A stretch of DNA of 64,000 bases from an uncultured Alloprevotella sp. Its GTDB lineage: Bacteria > Bacteroidota > Bacteroidia > Bacteroidales > Bacteroidaceae. The notes beneath the pieces were generated by a model. The model was not told the origin of the DNA. It worked only from the letters and a program-made list of their open reading frames with translations, and made no database searches. The DNA lies in the NCBI GenBank assembly GCA_944322095.1, contig CALUNU010000009.1:16183-80182 (forward strand), read 5' to 3'. The position numbers and the translations under genes were made by a program. Shown piece after piece: positions 41,826-51,852 of this stretch. The first letter of the stretch is position 1, and each line of letters opens with the position of its first letter.

Positions 41826-44078
41826 TTATCGTTCTTTGAACCATGATTCCTCGCTTGTTGTGGATCCTGACCGGTTTGTGTTATCATTGTTTCCCTCTTG
41901 GGAGCCATGCTCCTTTTTAAACCTCTCGTTCAAGACTTTAAAATCGGAGAATGTTTTTATTTGTGCCTTGTGTGCTATAAGGTATTCTTTTCGAAACTGT
42001 AATTCTTGTGTCTTGTTCCTACTTTTACTTACGTCGAAATAAGTAGCCACCGGCCTTCTGTGAACCTCGTACAAGCTCATTTCCTTATTGCCATATTCAA
42101 CACATCTCTTCAATTTCTTCAATTGGTCTATTTCCGAGTTGTCGAACGCTTCCTGCACCTTGTGGTACGACTCTATCATTTTGCAAAAGTCGGGATCTGC
42201 CTTTTGGAACAGCTCTGCGTTTTGCTCATATTCATTATAAAGCTTCGCCACCTCTTCAAACGACAAATCTTTATTTTCGCTGCTCAACACGGTCTTAAAA
42301 GATGCCAGCTGCGCGTTGACATCAACACTTTCTGAACTATACTCTTCGGGCGTGCCATAGTTTTCTCCTTCCGAGAATGTCTCGGTCTGTATCGTGTCTG
42401 AAACGGCGGAGTTGTCATCAGTTTTTTCGCCGCTCCACCATCCGATCCAATTGCCTATGGCAAGCCCAACAACAAGACCGATGATCAGCGCTATCAAGGC
42501 TGCTTTTATGGACTTGGCAATACCAATTTTCTTCTTCTTCAATTGGGAGAAGTTTACTTCTGCTACGCCATTTCTAAGCCAGACTTCATTTTCGGTGAAA
42601 TACACAGTTTTACCATCTGTGATTTCCACAGAGAGAGAGTCCTTCCAGTCGGATGGCAAAGGAACGACTGCCTGTAAAAGAACTTTATCCCTATCTATCT
42701 TCTTTCCTTTTTTTCCCAATCCAACTTCCTCTGTAGCAAACTTAATATTGGTCTTCAATAAATGATCTCCACACCCTATCTTGACCGTTAACGGTTGTTG
42801 GTTCGCAGCATCAAACTTTTGGTCGAAGTATTCTTCATATAGGACGTCTTTACAGACAAGCTTTACGCATCTTTCTGCTTCTTGCTCTTTTTTCTTATTG
42901 TCTGTATTACTGATGGGTCTGGGTGCTTCCTTTACACGGTATTTCACTAATAAGGTGGACCCATTCAGTTTGATTTCTTCGGTCTTATATTTGTTGCTGT
43001 CGTTAAATATTACGCCAAAGCCAGATGGCTGCGACAGGTATTTTATTTGTTCACCTTCAAGGGTGAAGAATTTGTCTCCACCATTACGCTCAATATTTAT
43101 ACGCACTCCATCGTATGTGAGGTTAAAATCAGATTGCTCGTTGAAGTTCACCGTGGTATTCCCTTCGATACGGAGCAAATCGATTTTTATTTTCTTGCGC
43201 TTGGGTTTGGCTTCTAACGTGACATAAATTTCTTCCTTTTCTGCATCTATCTTGACACCTTTTATCGTTTTGCCGCGTTCAAGATCTGCAATGGTAAAGC
43301 TCACCTCTTCGTTATCGTAACACTCCGAGTCTTTACCCGAGTGGAAATGCAGTTCCTTCTCGACATTGTTCTCCGGGCCTAACGATCTTCCGTTTGAGAA
43401 AATTGTGTAGTTCTTGGGGCGCGGAATTTTTATGTCAAGCTTAGTGTATGGCGCGTCACTCCTCACAATTTCTGCCACCAGCACTTCGTCATAAGGCACG
43501 AATTCTGCATACTGCACGTCGGCCATCAGTTTTTTTATATCGTCTTTTTCCGCCGTTACGTAGGCTATATTCTTGCCACCGTGCGCCATCTGGCGGTACG
43601 GTCCGTGCTTTTGCTCAAGTTCATACTTTCGCGCAACGCCGTCCAGCTCATCGGTGATTGTCCGAAGCATGCTGGGCGTCATGATGTTTTCTTTGTACTC
43701 GTAAGTTTCTTTCTGCGAGTCTTTCAACGTCATGTATCCATCGATAAACTTATCCTTGATTTCGATAAGTGCATCGTAAGGACTTTGCCCACCGGCAATG
43801 GCATAGCCTTTAGGCACGGATATGCCGAACATCAAGCGCCCTTCCCGTATCGCGTTGAAGCTACGTACGTTGTTCTTTATCAATTTGTAGACCACGAAGT
43901 CGCTTTCAATGCATATTGAGAAGTAAAACGAATTGTCTTGGAAACCTTCGTAGGTAGGCTCATTCATTTCAAACCTGGCATTGTTGCACAAAATGAAGCC
44001 ATCTTTTCCCGCTCCGCTATGCGAGTCGGGATTGCCAAACACTTTTACCGATATGTATTTAGGATTTTCCGTTGCCAT
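41826..44078 (-). CDS. Single-pass membrane protein, long paralogue of the repeat pair
   Basis: 750 residues. A unique N-terminal region of about 215 residues (KYISVKVFGNPDSHSG, FILCNNARFEM, LIEIKDKFIDGYMTLKD) precedes a region related to the start of the 541-residue protein (FSNGRSLGPENN, EEVSFTIADLERGKTIKGVKI). Residues 415-725 are identical to residues 199-509 of that protein, with the transmembrane helix at about 524-547. The tail (SQEGNNDNTNRSGSTTSEES) is again different. Probably type II-like topology with a large cytoplasmic N-terminus. Function unknown. Confidence 0.75.
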   Translation of the reverse strand: MATENPKYISVKVFGNPDSHSGAGKDGFILCNNARFEMNEPTYEGFQDNSFYFSICIESDFVVYKLIKNNVRSFNAIREGRLMFGISVPKGYAIAGGQSPYDALIEIKDKFIDGYMTLKDSQKETYEYKENIMTPSMLRTITDELDGVARKYELEQKHGPYRQMAHGGKNIAYVTAEKDDIKKLMADVQYAEFVPYDEVLVAEIVRSDAPYTKLDIKIPRPKNYTIFSNGRSLGPENNVEKELHFHSGKDSECYDNEEVSFTIADLERGKTIKGVKIDAEKEEIYVTLEAKPKRKKIKIDLLRIEGNTTVNFNEQSDFNLTYDGVRINIERNGGDKFFTLEGEQIKYLSQPSGFGVIFNDSNKYKTEEIKLNGSTLLVKYRVKEAPRPISNTDNKKKEQEAERCVKLVCKDVLYEEYFDQKFDAANQQPLTVKIGCGDHLLKTNIKFATEEVGLGKKGKKIDRDKVLLQAVVPLPSDWKDSLSVEITDGKTVYFTENEVWLRNGVAEVNFSQLKKKKIGIAKSIKAALIALIIGLVVGLAIGNWIGWWSGEKTDDNSAVSDTIQTETFSEGENYGTPEEYSSESVDVNAQLASFKTVLSSENKDLSFEEVAKLYNEYEQNAELFQKADPDFCKMIESYHKVQEAFDNSEIDQLKKLKRCVEYGNKEMSLYEVHRRPVATYFDVSKSRNKTQELQFRKEYLIAHKAQIKTFSDFKVLNERFKKEHGSQEGNNDNTNRSGSTTSEESWFKER
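41904..42835 (-). repeat. 932-bp direct repeat, copy 2
   Basis: Same orientation and sequence as 37212-38143. Recombination between the copies would remove 4692 bases carrying the 296-, 345- and 338-residue genes and leave one fused gene in frame. Confidence 0.85.
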
Positions 44079-44118
44079 TGTTTTGACGTAATTTTTATGA
44101 TTTTACAGCATGTGGCTT

Positions 44119-45903
44119 TTATACCGCGAAAAGTGGCGAATTAACAAGCTCTTTAAATTTTACCCAAAATGTTTTCTCTTTCGTCCCGATAGTGGAGTTC
44201 GTGATCGCCGTAACCAAGCGGTCGGAATCGGTGTAATCATATTCGTACAGTCCGCCCACATAAAACTTGCCAAGACTGAAGGTGTAAAGTTTCGGCCTAT
44301 GCTTTGTCTGAGTGTTGATGTTGTAGTTCTTACACAAGTTTATGAGCTTAGTGATTTTTTGTTGATATCTTTGGACTATACTCAAAGCTCTATCATCGCG
44401 CTCTAAATTGTTGCCTAACAAGTCGGCTTTCGTTATAATGATGTGGATGGAGTCTACTTTCTTCATTATATTGCAATTACTTGGATCATCAAAAAGATCC
44501 ACCATTTTCTCAATTACGTCTTGTTGATTAACAGAATAGGAATCAAGTTCTACATTACCGTTTTCTTTAGTTACTTGATGTGTTCTATGTACAACATTGG
44601 CAGTAGGATCTATAATAAGAAAAAATACTTTTCTGTTATCATTCTGCAACAATTGGGTAGTACCTGAGCCCATATCCTCAAACGTAAATATGTGGTCAGG
44701 GTTACCGGCGATCTGCAATGCAAATTCTTCGCCCGACATTTCTATCAGATTGACCTTATGCGACACGCCTTTTGACGTTTGGGAATATATATTAGCTTCA
44801 AGCGAGACCACGAAATCACCCGGGGTTGAGGTTACCGTAACGCCGCTTGAGGTGTATTGCCGTAAGGCTGCGGCGTAGTCGCCTCCTCCATGTGCACGGT
44901 TGACATCCAATGATCCTGAACTCGACAACCCCATGAGTATGCACGTCTTACCGGTGGACGGTATACCGAAAAAATACACATCTGTATATCCGGGCTTACA
45001 TTCCAGTTTACACTGATTTATGGCCTGCACTATGTTCGGCAAGTCATTGTTTAAGTCGCTTTGACGCAGCCTGTCAAGCACGTTTTGCGTTAAAACCTTT
45101 TGACAAATTAACTCACGGTCAGTAAAGATGTTTTTATCAAGCAGCTTCAGGAGACGGGAGACATCATAGCTGTCGGGCCGCTGCTGCATCTGCTCAATCT
45201 CACTCCGCTTCAACGTCATGAGCAGAAGATCTGCATTGGACTTGAACGGCGACGAAGGGTTGTCGTTTATGTAATCCGACACCATGAAAATGTCGCCTGA
45301 ATTCTTAATCCGATCCCACTGTGCTATAGAGTTGAGTATATTTTTCGCCTCACTTATATGGTTTCCTTCCGGGAACAACGTAATATAATTTTGTATCTCC
45401 ATTATATCGTCGTTTCTCGTAAGGCTCCAAAAGTTGTCGTCGATATCGCTTTTGTGAACTGTGTTGGGGTATTTTTGCAAATGTGCGAGAAGTTTGGTCT
45501 TTGACATGCTGTCTACCTGCTCCCAATCTGCCTGCTCCCGCATTTTTTGCTGTTCCTTCAATTGGTTGTCAACGTCGTCATATAGAAGATTGGCTTCGTC
45601 CACATGATTACCATTGGGACGCGAACCTTCCCAACGTCGAATGTAGGCCTCTATCATGCGGAGCAGTTCCGGTGTCGGAGTATGGCGAAGAGCATCGATG
45701 GCCTTCCATTCGTTCTGTTCCTGTGGGTTCGGCATTGCTTGGATGGCGTTTTCTATGTACTGACGCCTCTCGGCCGCCATATTGGGAAAGTCGTCCAGAC
45801 TCACATTGTCGTATTCCAGGATATAGTTCAACATTGCATTTATATTAATATGCGGCTCCTGTGCTATCAACTGCCGCTTTTGCATATCTGTAAGTTGGGG
45901 CAT
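44119..45903 (-). CDS. P-loop GTPase-like protein
   Basis: 594 residues. The N-terminal 300 residues are helical and partly repeat-like (YILEYDNVSLDDFP, HLQKYPNTVHKSDIDD, YITLFPEGNHISEA, YINDNPSSPFKSNA: each reads like a caspase-associated or TPR-style 'Y..(N/F)P...' repeat). From 305 comes a nucleotide-binding domain: Walker A GIPSTGKT (313-320), a switch-like LIEMSGEEFAL, and a base-specificity motif ITKADLL. These fit a TRAFAC-type GTPase. No membrane helix, so cytoplasmic. It sits 32 bases after the multi-pass membrane protein gene. Target unknown. Confidence 0.75.
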   Translation of the reverse strand: MPQLTDMQKRQLIAQEPHININAMLNYILEYDNVSLDDFPNMAAERRQYIENAIQAMPNPQEQNEWKAIDALRHTPTPELLRMIEAYIRRWEGSRPNGNHVDEANLLYDDVDNQLKEQQKMREQADWEQVDSMSKTKLLAHLQKYPNTVHKSDIDDNFWSLTRNDDIMEIQNYITLFPEGNHISEAKNILNSIAQWDRIKNSGDIFMVSDYINDNPSSPFKSNADLLLMTLKRSEIEQMQQRPDSYDVSRLLKLLDKNIFTDRELICQKVLTQNVLDRLRQSDLNNDLPNIVQAINQCKLECKPGYTDVYFFGIPSTGKTCILMGLSSSGSLDVNRAHGGGDYAAALRQYTSSGVTVTSTPGDFVVSLEANIYSQTSKGVSHKVNLIEMSGEEFALQIAGNPDHIFTFEDMGSGTTQLLQNDNRKVFFLIIDPTANVVHRTHQVTKENGNVELDSYSVNQQDVIEKMVDLFDDPSNCNIMKKVDSIHIIITKADLLGNNLERDDRALSIVQRYQQKITKLINLCKNYNINTQTKHRPKLYTFSLGKFYVGGLYEYDYTDSDRLVTAITNSTIGTKEKTFWVKFKELVNSPLFAV

Positions 45904-45935
45904 AATTGTGTAGTTAATTAAGATAAATATTATTA

Positions 45936-46931
45936 TTAGCCAAGTATGTATCCTCCGTCTGGGGCTAGGAGACCTCCCCCTATGTCAGTTTTATCAGTGC
46001 GATAGGCCATGATGTAATTGAAAAGTATCAACACGTGTATCAGCAACACCAAGACGACTGCCATCGGGCTGAATCCTTCTGCCTGTCGCAAAGCTTTTCT
46101 GAACTCCAATCCTTGTATACCGCCTTCTACGGTGTATTCGCGACTTTGATTTTCGCCTGTCAAAGTATGTCGACCAAACATATCGCTTCCGATGTTGGGT
46201 AATTTTGCATTTTCAGAACGCTTGGTCAACTCTTCTCCTGCTTTTTGGGCCACTTCTTCTATCTCTTTTGCCTTAAGAGGGACAGTCATCATGCTCCAGC
46301 TGTTGACAGATTCCTCTATTTCGGAGATTTTTTTTAAGTAGAAATCTTTCTGTTCTTTGTATCCGTCACCAAGCAAGTTTGAATTCTGGATCTTCGTAAA
46401 CGATTCTACACCTTCTTGTGTGGGACTGATCTTATTTTCCTCCATGAATTCGTTCAAGGATTCGTCACGCACTTGGTTGAGAGCTATGGCATTTTCGAGG
46501 CCTGCTATTGTGGCATTCAAAGCCGTTCTCTCAAAATCCTCGTACGTCTCGAACATACGGCTAATTTTCTGAAGATCGTTTTGGGCGTAAGTTTTGATCT
46601 GCTCCTTATTACCGTTAACAGCAAAGAAGTGATTTATACCGCCGAAAAGCGATACCGGTATGGCAAGGAGAACATATAAGCCGAGCGTACCGTATTCCAC
46701 TTTTTTCCACATCTTCACACGATTTTCTGCTCCTTTGGCCTTTATCATGAGCCAAAGCAGAAAGGCCGCAAAGGCGGTGATGATGATGGAGAAGAACAGA
46801 TCCACCCCAATTTCGCCTCCGCTCATGTACGAGTTTCCAATGTATGTGAACACTAGCAGAAGCACAAGACCAACTATTGACACGATGTTGGCTATCGTAA
46901 CACTTTTGTTTTGTTTGTTATTCTTTTCCAT
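45936..46931 (-). CDS. Multi-pass membrane protein
   Basis: 331 residues from ATG 46931 (MEKNNKQNKSV); an upstream GTG/TTG-type start at 46964 would overlap the protease gene. Two N-terminal helices (IANIVSIVGLVLLLVFTYI; LFFSIIITAFAAFLLWLMI), a third (YGTLGLYVLLAIPVSLFGGI), a soluble helical domain of about 180 residues, and a fourth helix near the end (MAVVLVLLIHVLILFNYIMA). A four-helix arrangement with a large loop, like a membrane platform. No family recognised. Confidence 0.7.
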   Translation of the reverse strand: MEKNNKQNKSVTIANIVSIVGLVLLLVFTYIGNSYMSGGEIGVDLFFSIIITAFAAFLLWLMIKAKGAENRVKMWKKVEYGTLGLYVLLAIPVSLFGGINHFFAVNGNKEQIKTYAQNDLQKISRMFETYEDFERTALNATIAGLENAIALNQVRDESLNEFMEENKISPTQEGVESFTKIQNSNLLGDGYKEQKDFYLKKISEIEESVNSWSMMTVPLKAKEIEEVAQKAGEELTKRSENAKLPNIGSDMFGRHTLTGENQSREYTVEGGIQGLEFRKALRQAEGFSPMAVVLVLLIHVLILFNYIMAYRTDKTDIGGGLLAPDGGYILG

Positions 46932-46939
46932 GACTTTTA

Positions 46940-48925
46940 TTAGTTGAGTTTTCTTAGATAGCATTCGTCTTGACCACCAGATTCAGATCTGCATGTACAA
47001 AAAGTCTTGTTTTCGTGGTCAGGGCGTATGAAGAACATATGCCGTGCAAAAGGCGCGTCCGAATTGGGTGCCGTAGCCATTTGCGTCTGGGTAACAGTCA
47101 CCTGTCCCGCGCGACTCTTCACCGTAGCAGGTGCTGTAAACACTCCATCAAAGCCATTCTGGAAGAACATCACCTTGGCACTCCCGTTCGGCAATATTTG
47201 AATGCGAATTTTACCTTTTCCCGTTATGATCCCTGTCTCTTGGTCTGTGAAGGTCAACGTCTTTGTCGTCTCCCACGTGCCTACCATCTTATCCAAGTTG
47301 TCACTGAACCGGCCAAACTGACTCTTAACCTTCAGCAGAGCGTCTTTTATCTGCAAAAGCTTGCCTATTTCAGGGGCACCTTCTACGGGTTTACCCGTCT
47401 CTTGAAGTATTTGGATAACTTCCTTATTGGTAAGGTTTCCGTTGATACTTTTCATCAGTGCCACTGCACCGGTTACGATGGGTGCAGAGTAGCTGGTTCC
47501 ATCACCCTTTCCATATGCATCGCAAGGTTGTGCACTGAAAATGTCTGCACCGGGGGCCGATATGGTTGAGTGGTAGATATTTCTGTCGCTGAAATTACCA
47601 AAATTACTGAAGTCAGCTTTGCGAAGGTCAGGGTCTACGGCTGATACACGGATGGTACCCATGCTGCGTTTCGACGTATCCATGGCGCCGTAAATGTTTT
47701 GATTTCCGGCCGACCAAACGATGGTCACATTACGCTCGTCTGCCAATTTGAATACATAGTCCCACATTAGCTCCTGTGCGCGACCAGACTGTCGTGAGAA
47801 TGCTATTTGCTGATCGACAGGCATTTGTTTTAACATATCTTCGTCGAAATACGTACCGCAGGACAAATTGACAACGTCAGCACCATGGTGAATACAATAA
47901 AGCAAACCTTCAACCATCGTGAATGTATTGATCGTTTTTCCCATGCTGACGGGGATATATTTACATTCGGGTGCGATGCCCGACGAACCGACGCCGTTGT
48001 TAGCTGTGCCTACAGCCAAAGCCGTTACAAATGTACCATGGAAAGTCGAAGCGTCATTCATCGGAGCCCCAACGGGCGGGGCTACATTCGCGTCTCCTCT
48101 AATAACGGAATAAGGATAGAGCACACGGTCGCCTCTTAACTCACTATGACTTATATCCATATAGGAATCCACAATTCCCACTATCACGTTTTCCGAACCT
48201 CGGGTGATGGTCCAAGCCTCCGGGGCCTGTATTGGTTCGAAGTACCAGCTGAGCTCAGGATATTTAAACACCGGGTCGTTCGGGGTGGCTGTTGCATTTG
48301 ACATCATGACTTCAATAGGCACAACGAGAAATTTCACCTCCGGTATTTGCCTCGGAAGATTCTCCATAATCTCAACCCGCTTTTCAGGCGGCACAATCAA
48401 TACAGCGGTTTTCGCCCCTGTATTGTAATACTGTATTCTGTGAACCGGCTGGGGGTATAACGACGAAAATTTACTTGCAAATGTCTTGAAGATTTCATCA
48501 GCACCGGCTTCGACATCAGAGTCGAATATCACGTACAACATATTGCCATAAATATCCGTGATACCTCCGTTTTCAGGATTGGGAATGGTTTCCCTTTCGT
48601 CGAACGGTGGTGGCGTATTTTCACGGGGTGAAGGCAACCCCACTTTTTCTGCATCTTCTATCGGGCGGTTCCAGCTTGAATCTGCCGGAATACCCTCTTG
48701 CGGAATGCTGTCAGGCTGTATGAACGTGGAATCAGCCGGTTGTTTAAACTCCTTAGGTAGCTCTTCCTTGTTGTCACAGGTCTTAAGCAGGCTGAGCAAC
48801 AGCAATAAGACTAACAGAAGCAGTAAGAACAACAAAAACCGCCATAAACAACCCATGCATCCCCATGGTTGCCAAAAAGGCACATGTCCATTAGATGACG
48901 CATTACCAAATTTTATTGTTTTCAT
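46940..48925 (-). CDS. Membrane-anchored subtilisin-like (S8) serine protease
   Basis: 661 residues. A single hydrophobic segment (about 28-48) with Cys-rich surroundings (WGCMGCLW, LLKTCDN) anchors it. Catalytic triad of the S8 family is complete: Asp253 in VGIVDSYMD, His296 in TFHGTFV, Ser478 in GTSYSAP, with oxyanion Asn408 in WSAGNQN. A 100-residue propeptide-like region (YGNMLYVIFDSDVEAGADEI to VVPIEV) precedes the catalytic domain, as in fervidolysin-type proteases. A C-terminal beta domain ends with two cysteines (CTCRSE, ECYL). Its place in the operon suggests processing or activation of a system component. Confidence 0.85.
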   Translation of the reverse strand: MKTIKFGNASSNGHVPFWQPWGCMGCLWRFLLFLLLLLVLLLLLSLLKTCDNKEELPKEFKQPADSTFIQPDSIPQEGIPADSSWNRPIEDAEKVGLPSPRENTPPPFDERETIPNPENGGITDIYGNMLYVIFDSDVEAGADEIFKTFASKFSSLYPQPVHRIQYYNTGAKTAVLIVPPEKRVEIMENLPRQIPEVKFLVVPIEVMMSNATATPNDPVFKYPELSWYFEPIQAPEAWTITRGSENVIVGIVDSYMDISHSELRGDRVLYPYSVIRGDANVAPPVGAPMNDASTFHGTFVTALAVGTANNGVGSSGIAPECKYIPVSMGKTINTFTMVEGLLYCIHHGADVVNLSCGTYFDEDMLKQMPVDQQIAFSRQSGRAQELMWDYVFKLADERNVTIVWSAGNQNIYGAMDTSKRSMGTIRVSAVDPDLRKADFSNFGNFSDRNIYHSTISAPGADIFSAQPCDAYGKGDGTSYSAPIVTGAVALMKSINGNLTNKEVIQILQETGKPVEGAPEIGKLLQIKDALLKVKSQFGRFSDNLDKMVGTWETTKTLTFTDQETGIITGKGKIRIQILPNGSAKVMFFQNGFDGVFTAPATVKSRAGQVTVTQTQMATAPNSDAPFARHMFFIRPDHENKTFCTCRSESGGQDECYLRKLN

Positions 48926-48948
48926 ATTATTCTTTGTTTGATTACTGT

Positions 48949-51843
48949 TTATATCGTCATATCTTCCAATATCTTAGCTAAGGCATCGTTAGCTTCATGA
49001 TCGATATCGGGATAATCAAGATGCGCCACAAATGAGATGAACATATATTCAATCCATTTGTTATAGTTGTCTTCAAATGAAGGTAGAATTGCTTGGGGAC
49101 TGGTTGACATGTCGTTGAACAATCGTGTCAAATCCTCTTCTTCATACGTTGCAGGTAGTTCTTTTTCTATGTAATTGAATGCAGGTATATTTTTATCCTC
49201 ACATATTTTTTTTGCTGTATTCACATCTTTTTCTGAAAGATAATGATATCCAAAATCGAGTACAAAATCATTTATCTTACTGGCAAGGATGTCTGCCAGT
49301 AAGCCTTCGCTGGATGTGTGAATGTCAACTACGTTGACGAACTCTGCAATTGCATCTGCCATTTCGTCACGCAAATTGACGGCAACTGCTGCTGACAATA
49401 AGCCTTCAACGAGGTTGCCCATTGCAACACCATCAAATCCGTTGGCACCTGTAAGCTTATTCATAAAATCTACAGACTTTATGTTTTGGCTCCATTTATC
49501 GTAAACAGCGTCGCCTATCACATAAGAATTCATCTTGCGCCGGAACTGCTTGGAAAACAGTTTGTCAGGTTCAATATTTTTACGTATCAAGTAATCGCGT
49601 GCATCGTCTTTGGTCGTCAAGCGGTATGTATCCATTACACACTGCCATTTTTCGTCTTCATCTTTAGCTTCTTCCAACGGGTTTCCTGCTTTTTTGCATG
49701 AATTTATTATAATCTCGTAATCTTTAAAAGCGTTTACCTTTTCGTTGATCTCAGGTCCTTGCATCACCTTATGGATTATGCGGTAGCTCGACGTCTCTGT
49801 AATCTGCAAGGCTTGCACCAAATGTCCGAAATAATAATTGTCGGTATTGCAAGTGAAATCCATTTCGCGGAATACAGAGTACGCTTTGCGGATGTTCTTT
49901 TCGAGAAGTTCATCACTATTTGTGCTTACATGATAATCAACCATCAAGCTCTTTACTTTTCTAACGGTATCTTTCAGCGTATCATTTAGCAATTCACCTC
50001 TTGTTTCCAACAAACGTGTGGCTACCTTTGAAAGGTTTTCTATAATATATAATGAACCATCATTGTCGATAGATGCGCATACGTCCCATGAAAGAGCAGG
50101 ATCGGAGAAGAAACGTTTAACAAATTCGCTTCCGCAAAATGTCGAACGTAAATTATCGTAATGTTCCTTTGGTATGAGCATACGTTTCTCTGACGTTTTC
50201 TCATCGCCATACAATTTACTACTCAACGGTCCTGAGAATTTATAATCGCGCAGAATGTAACTGTTCATAAAATGCTCACCGCTTCTTATCCAATTGAGAA
50301 ATAATGGTTTGCCTTCGGCATCGAGATTACCTCCGGCATTGAAACATTCATTATAAAGGACTTTCTCAAACCGTTGTTGCCAGCGTCCGTTCAGACCATT
50401 TATGCTGTTTTCAACGTTTTCTGCGCTGTACTCCATGTCTATGTTGAATTTCGTTCCAACATAAAACAGCGGAGAAATGCCTCCCGTGAGTTCGAGCGTC
50501 CGTTTGCGCTTCTCCATAGTCTCGCCGACATTGTTCATTACCCAGTCTTTGAGAAGCAGAGGTATTTCACTAACTTCTGTCTTCGTCCCATGATGGCAGA
50601 ACAACAAGACATTTATCAGTTTTAAGCTGTTATACTTATTGAACAGGTATGCCACCTTGCCGCGCAACAATACCATTATAAGCTGCTTCGGATCAGACAT
50701 TGTAACTGTTTCCTTTTTTTGACGCGAGCGGGCACCTGGAAAGTCAAGCAAGTCATTATCTTTTAGGATATCCACCGTTACTCCACCTTTGGTGAGCTTG
50801 GCCTTTACATTTTCGTCAGTTATGCCATCAAGACAGTAGCTGTCGATATTCCCGATGTAAGTAGGGTCTATTTTAACTATGATTTCTGCGCATACTGCAC
50901 AAACTTCGCTTTTGGTCAAGCCGCTCAGCTTCTCGTAATTGTCGCCTTCACGCAGGTATACGTCTGTGAAATACCGTGGGCTTTCTATGAAAAGTTCATT
51001 GAGACAATCAACACTCATTACAGTGTTTTCATTGATACCGTCGTGGAGCAAGGCTTCTACCGGCAGGTAAACGTATTCGGCGTACTTAAATCTTTTCAGC
51101 GTTCCTGTCAGTTTTGTAAACAATTTGGTCTGTTCTGGTTTCTTATGCCACAAGATGGGAAATACCTCGAACCAATCTTGTTCTGGTATTCTGTCTGCCA
51201 CTAATGCAACCTTGTCGAAAAACGACGTATGTAGAAATGTTTGGGCACTGTTGAGGTGTTTGTTGTAGTATGCTTTTATGTCAAGCAAATCGTCAGCTTG
51301 TATCGGAGATGTACTTATTTGCGGGTAATCTTTATACTTGTCATAAATATTTTGTCCCATTTCATCAATCTCCGCTTCGCTGAAAGTTGTGAAGTCTTGA
51401 ATATCGAGATAATAGCCATCACTGATAACCATTATTACGTCGGCTACAGAGAAACAACGCATCATTATTGGATATTTTGCACTGTAACGTTGCGGCGAAT
51501 GATTGAACGAGGTAAATCGTGTCACAACTCCCGTAGCCTCAGTGTTCTTCGTCTTCGGGTTCATCTCCTCTATAAAGTTGTATTTTTGGCTGTTTGCTTC
51601 TATGAGGAAAGGTTTACCGTCTTTTTGCAGGATACAATTCATCATATACGATTTTCCGACCTGACTCTCGCCATATGCAGCTATGGCCGGATTGTCTTGT
51701 TGAGCGATAGCCAACCTACGCAACTTCCTTCGTTCTTCAATCAGTTGTAGGAATTTTTGGTCATAGTCATTAGGCTTGTTCTTTTTTACCCATGCTATGG
51801 ACTTGTTGATATTCTCTATTTGCGATAATATTTTTTGTATCAT
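48949..51843 (-). CDS. SrfC-like P-loop protein
   Basis: 964 residues. The N-terminal part matches the 'putative virulence factor' SrfC plan: a coiled coil (QIENINKSIAWVKKNK, LIEERRKLRRL), then Walker A GESQVGKS (58-65) in AAYGESQVGKSYMMNCIL. A putative DxxG-type motif is LLDFPGARSRQ near residue 365. The rest is a long helical region. SrfB and SrfC homologues are neighbours in Salmonella and other bacteria (srfABC, regulated by SsrB); function is unknown there. It follows srfB-like by 9 bases. Confidence 0.7.
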   Translation of the reverse strand: MIQKILSQIENINKSIAWVKKNKPNDYDQKFLQLIEERRKLRRLAIAQQDNPAIAAYGESQVGKSYMMNCILQKDGKPFLIEANSQKYNFIEEMNPKTKNTEATGVVTRFTSFNHSPQRYSAKYPIMMRCFSVADVIMVISDGYYLDIQDFTTFSEAEIDEMGQNIYDKYKDYPQISTSPIQADDLLDIKAYYNKHLNSAQTFLHTSFFDKVALVADRIPEQDWFEVFPILWHKKPEQTKLFTKLTGTLKRFKYAEYVYLPVEALLHDGINENTVMSVDCLNELFIESPRYFTDVYLREGDNYEKLSGLTKSEVCAVCAEIIVKIDPTYIGNIDSYCLDGITDENVKAKLTKGGVTVDILKDNDLLDFPGARSRQKKETVTMSDPKQLIMVLLRGKVAYLFNKYNSLKLINVLLFCHHGTKTEVSEIPLLLKDWVMNNVGETMEKRKRTLELTGGISPLFYVGTKFNIDMEYSAENVENSINGLNGRWQQRFEKVLYNECFNAGGNLDAEGKPLFLNWIRSGEHFMNSYILRDYKFSGPLSSKLYGDEKTSEKRMLIPKEHYDNLRSTFCGSEFVKRFFSDPALSWDVCASIDNDGSLYIIENLSKVATRLLETRGELLNDTLKDTVRKVKSLMVDYHVSTNSDELLEKNIRKAYSVFREMDFTCNTDNYYFGHLVQALQITETSSYRIIHKVMQGPEINEKVNAFKDYEIIINSCKKAGNPLEEAKDEDEKWQCVMDTYRLTTKDDARDYLIRKNIEPDKLFSKQFRRKMNSYVIGDAVYDKWSQNIKSVDFMNKLTGANGFDGVAMGNLVEGLLSAAVAVNLRDEMADAIAEFVNVVDIHTSSEGLLADILASKINDFVLDFGYHYLSEKDVNTAKKICEDKNIPAFNYIEKELPATYEEEDLTRLFNDMSTSPQAILPSFEDNYNKWIEYMFISFVAHLDYPDIDHEANDALAKILEDMTI

Positions 51844-51852
51844 GACTTTCTT

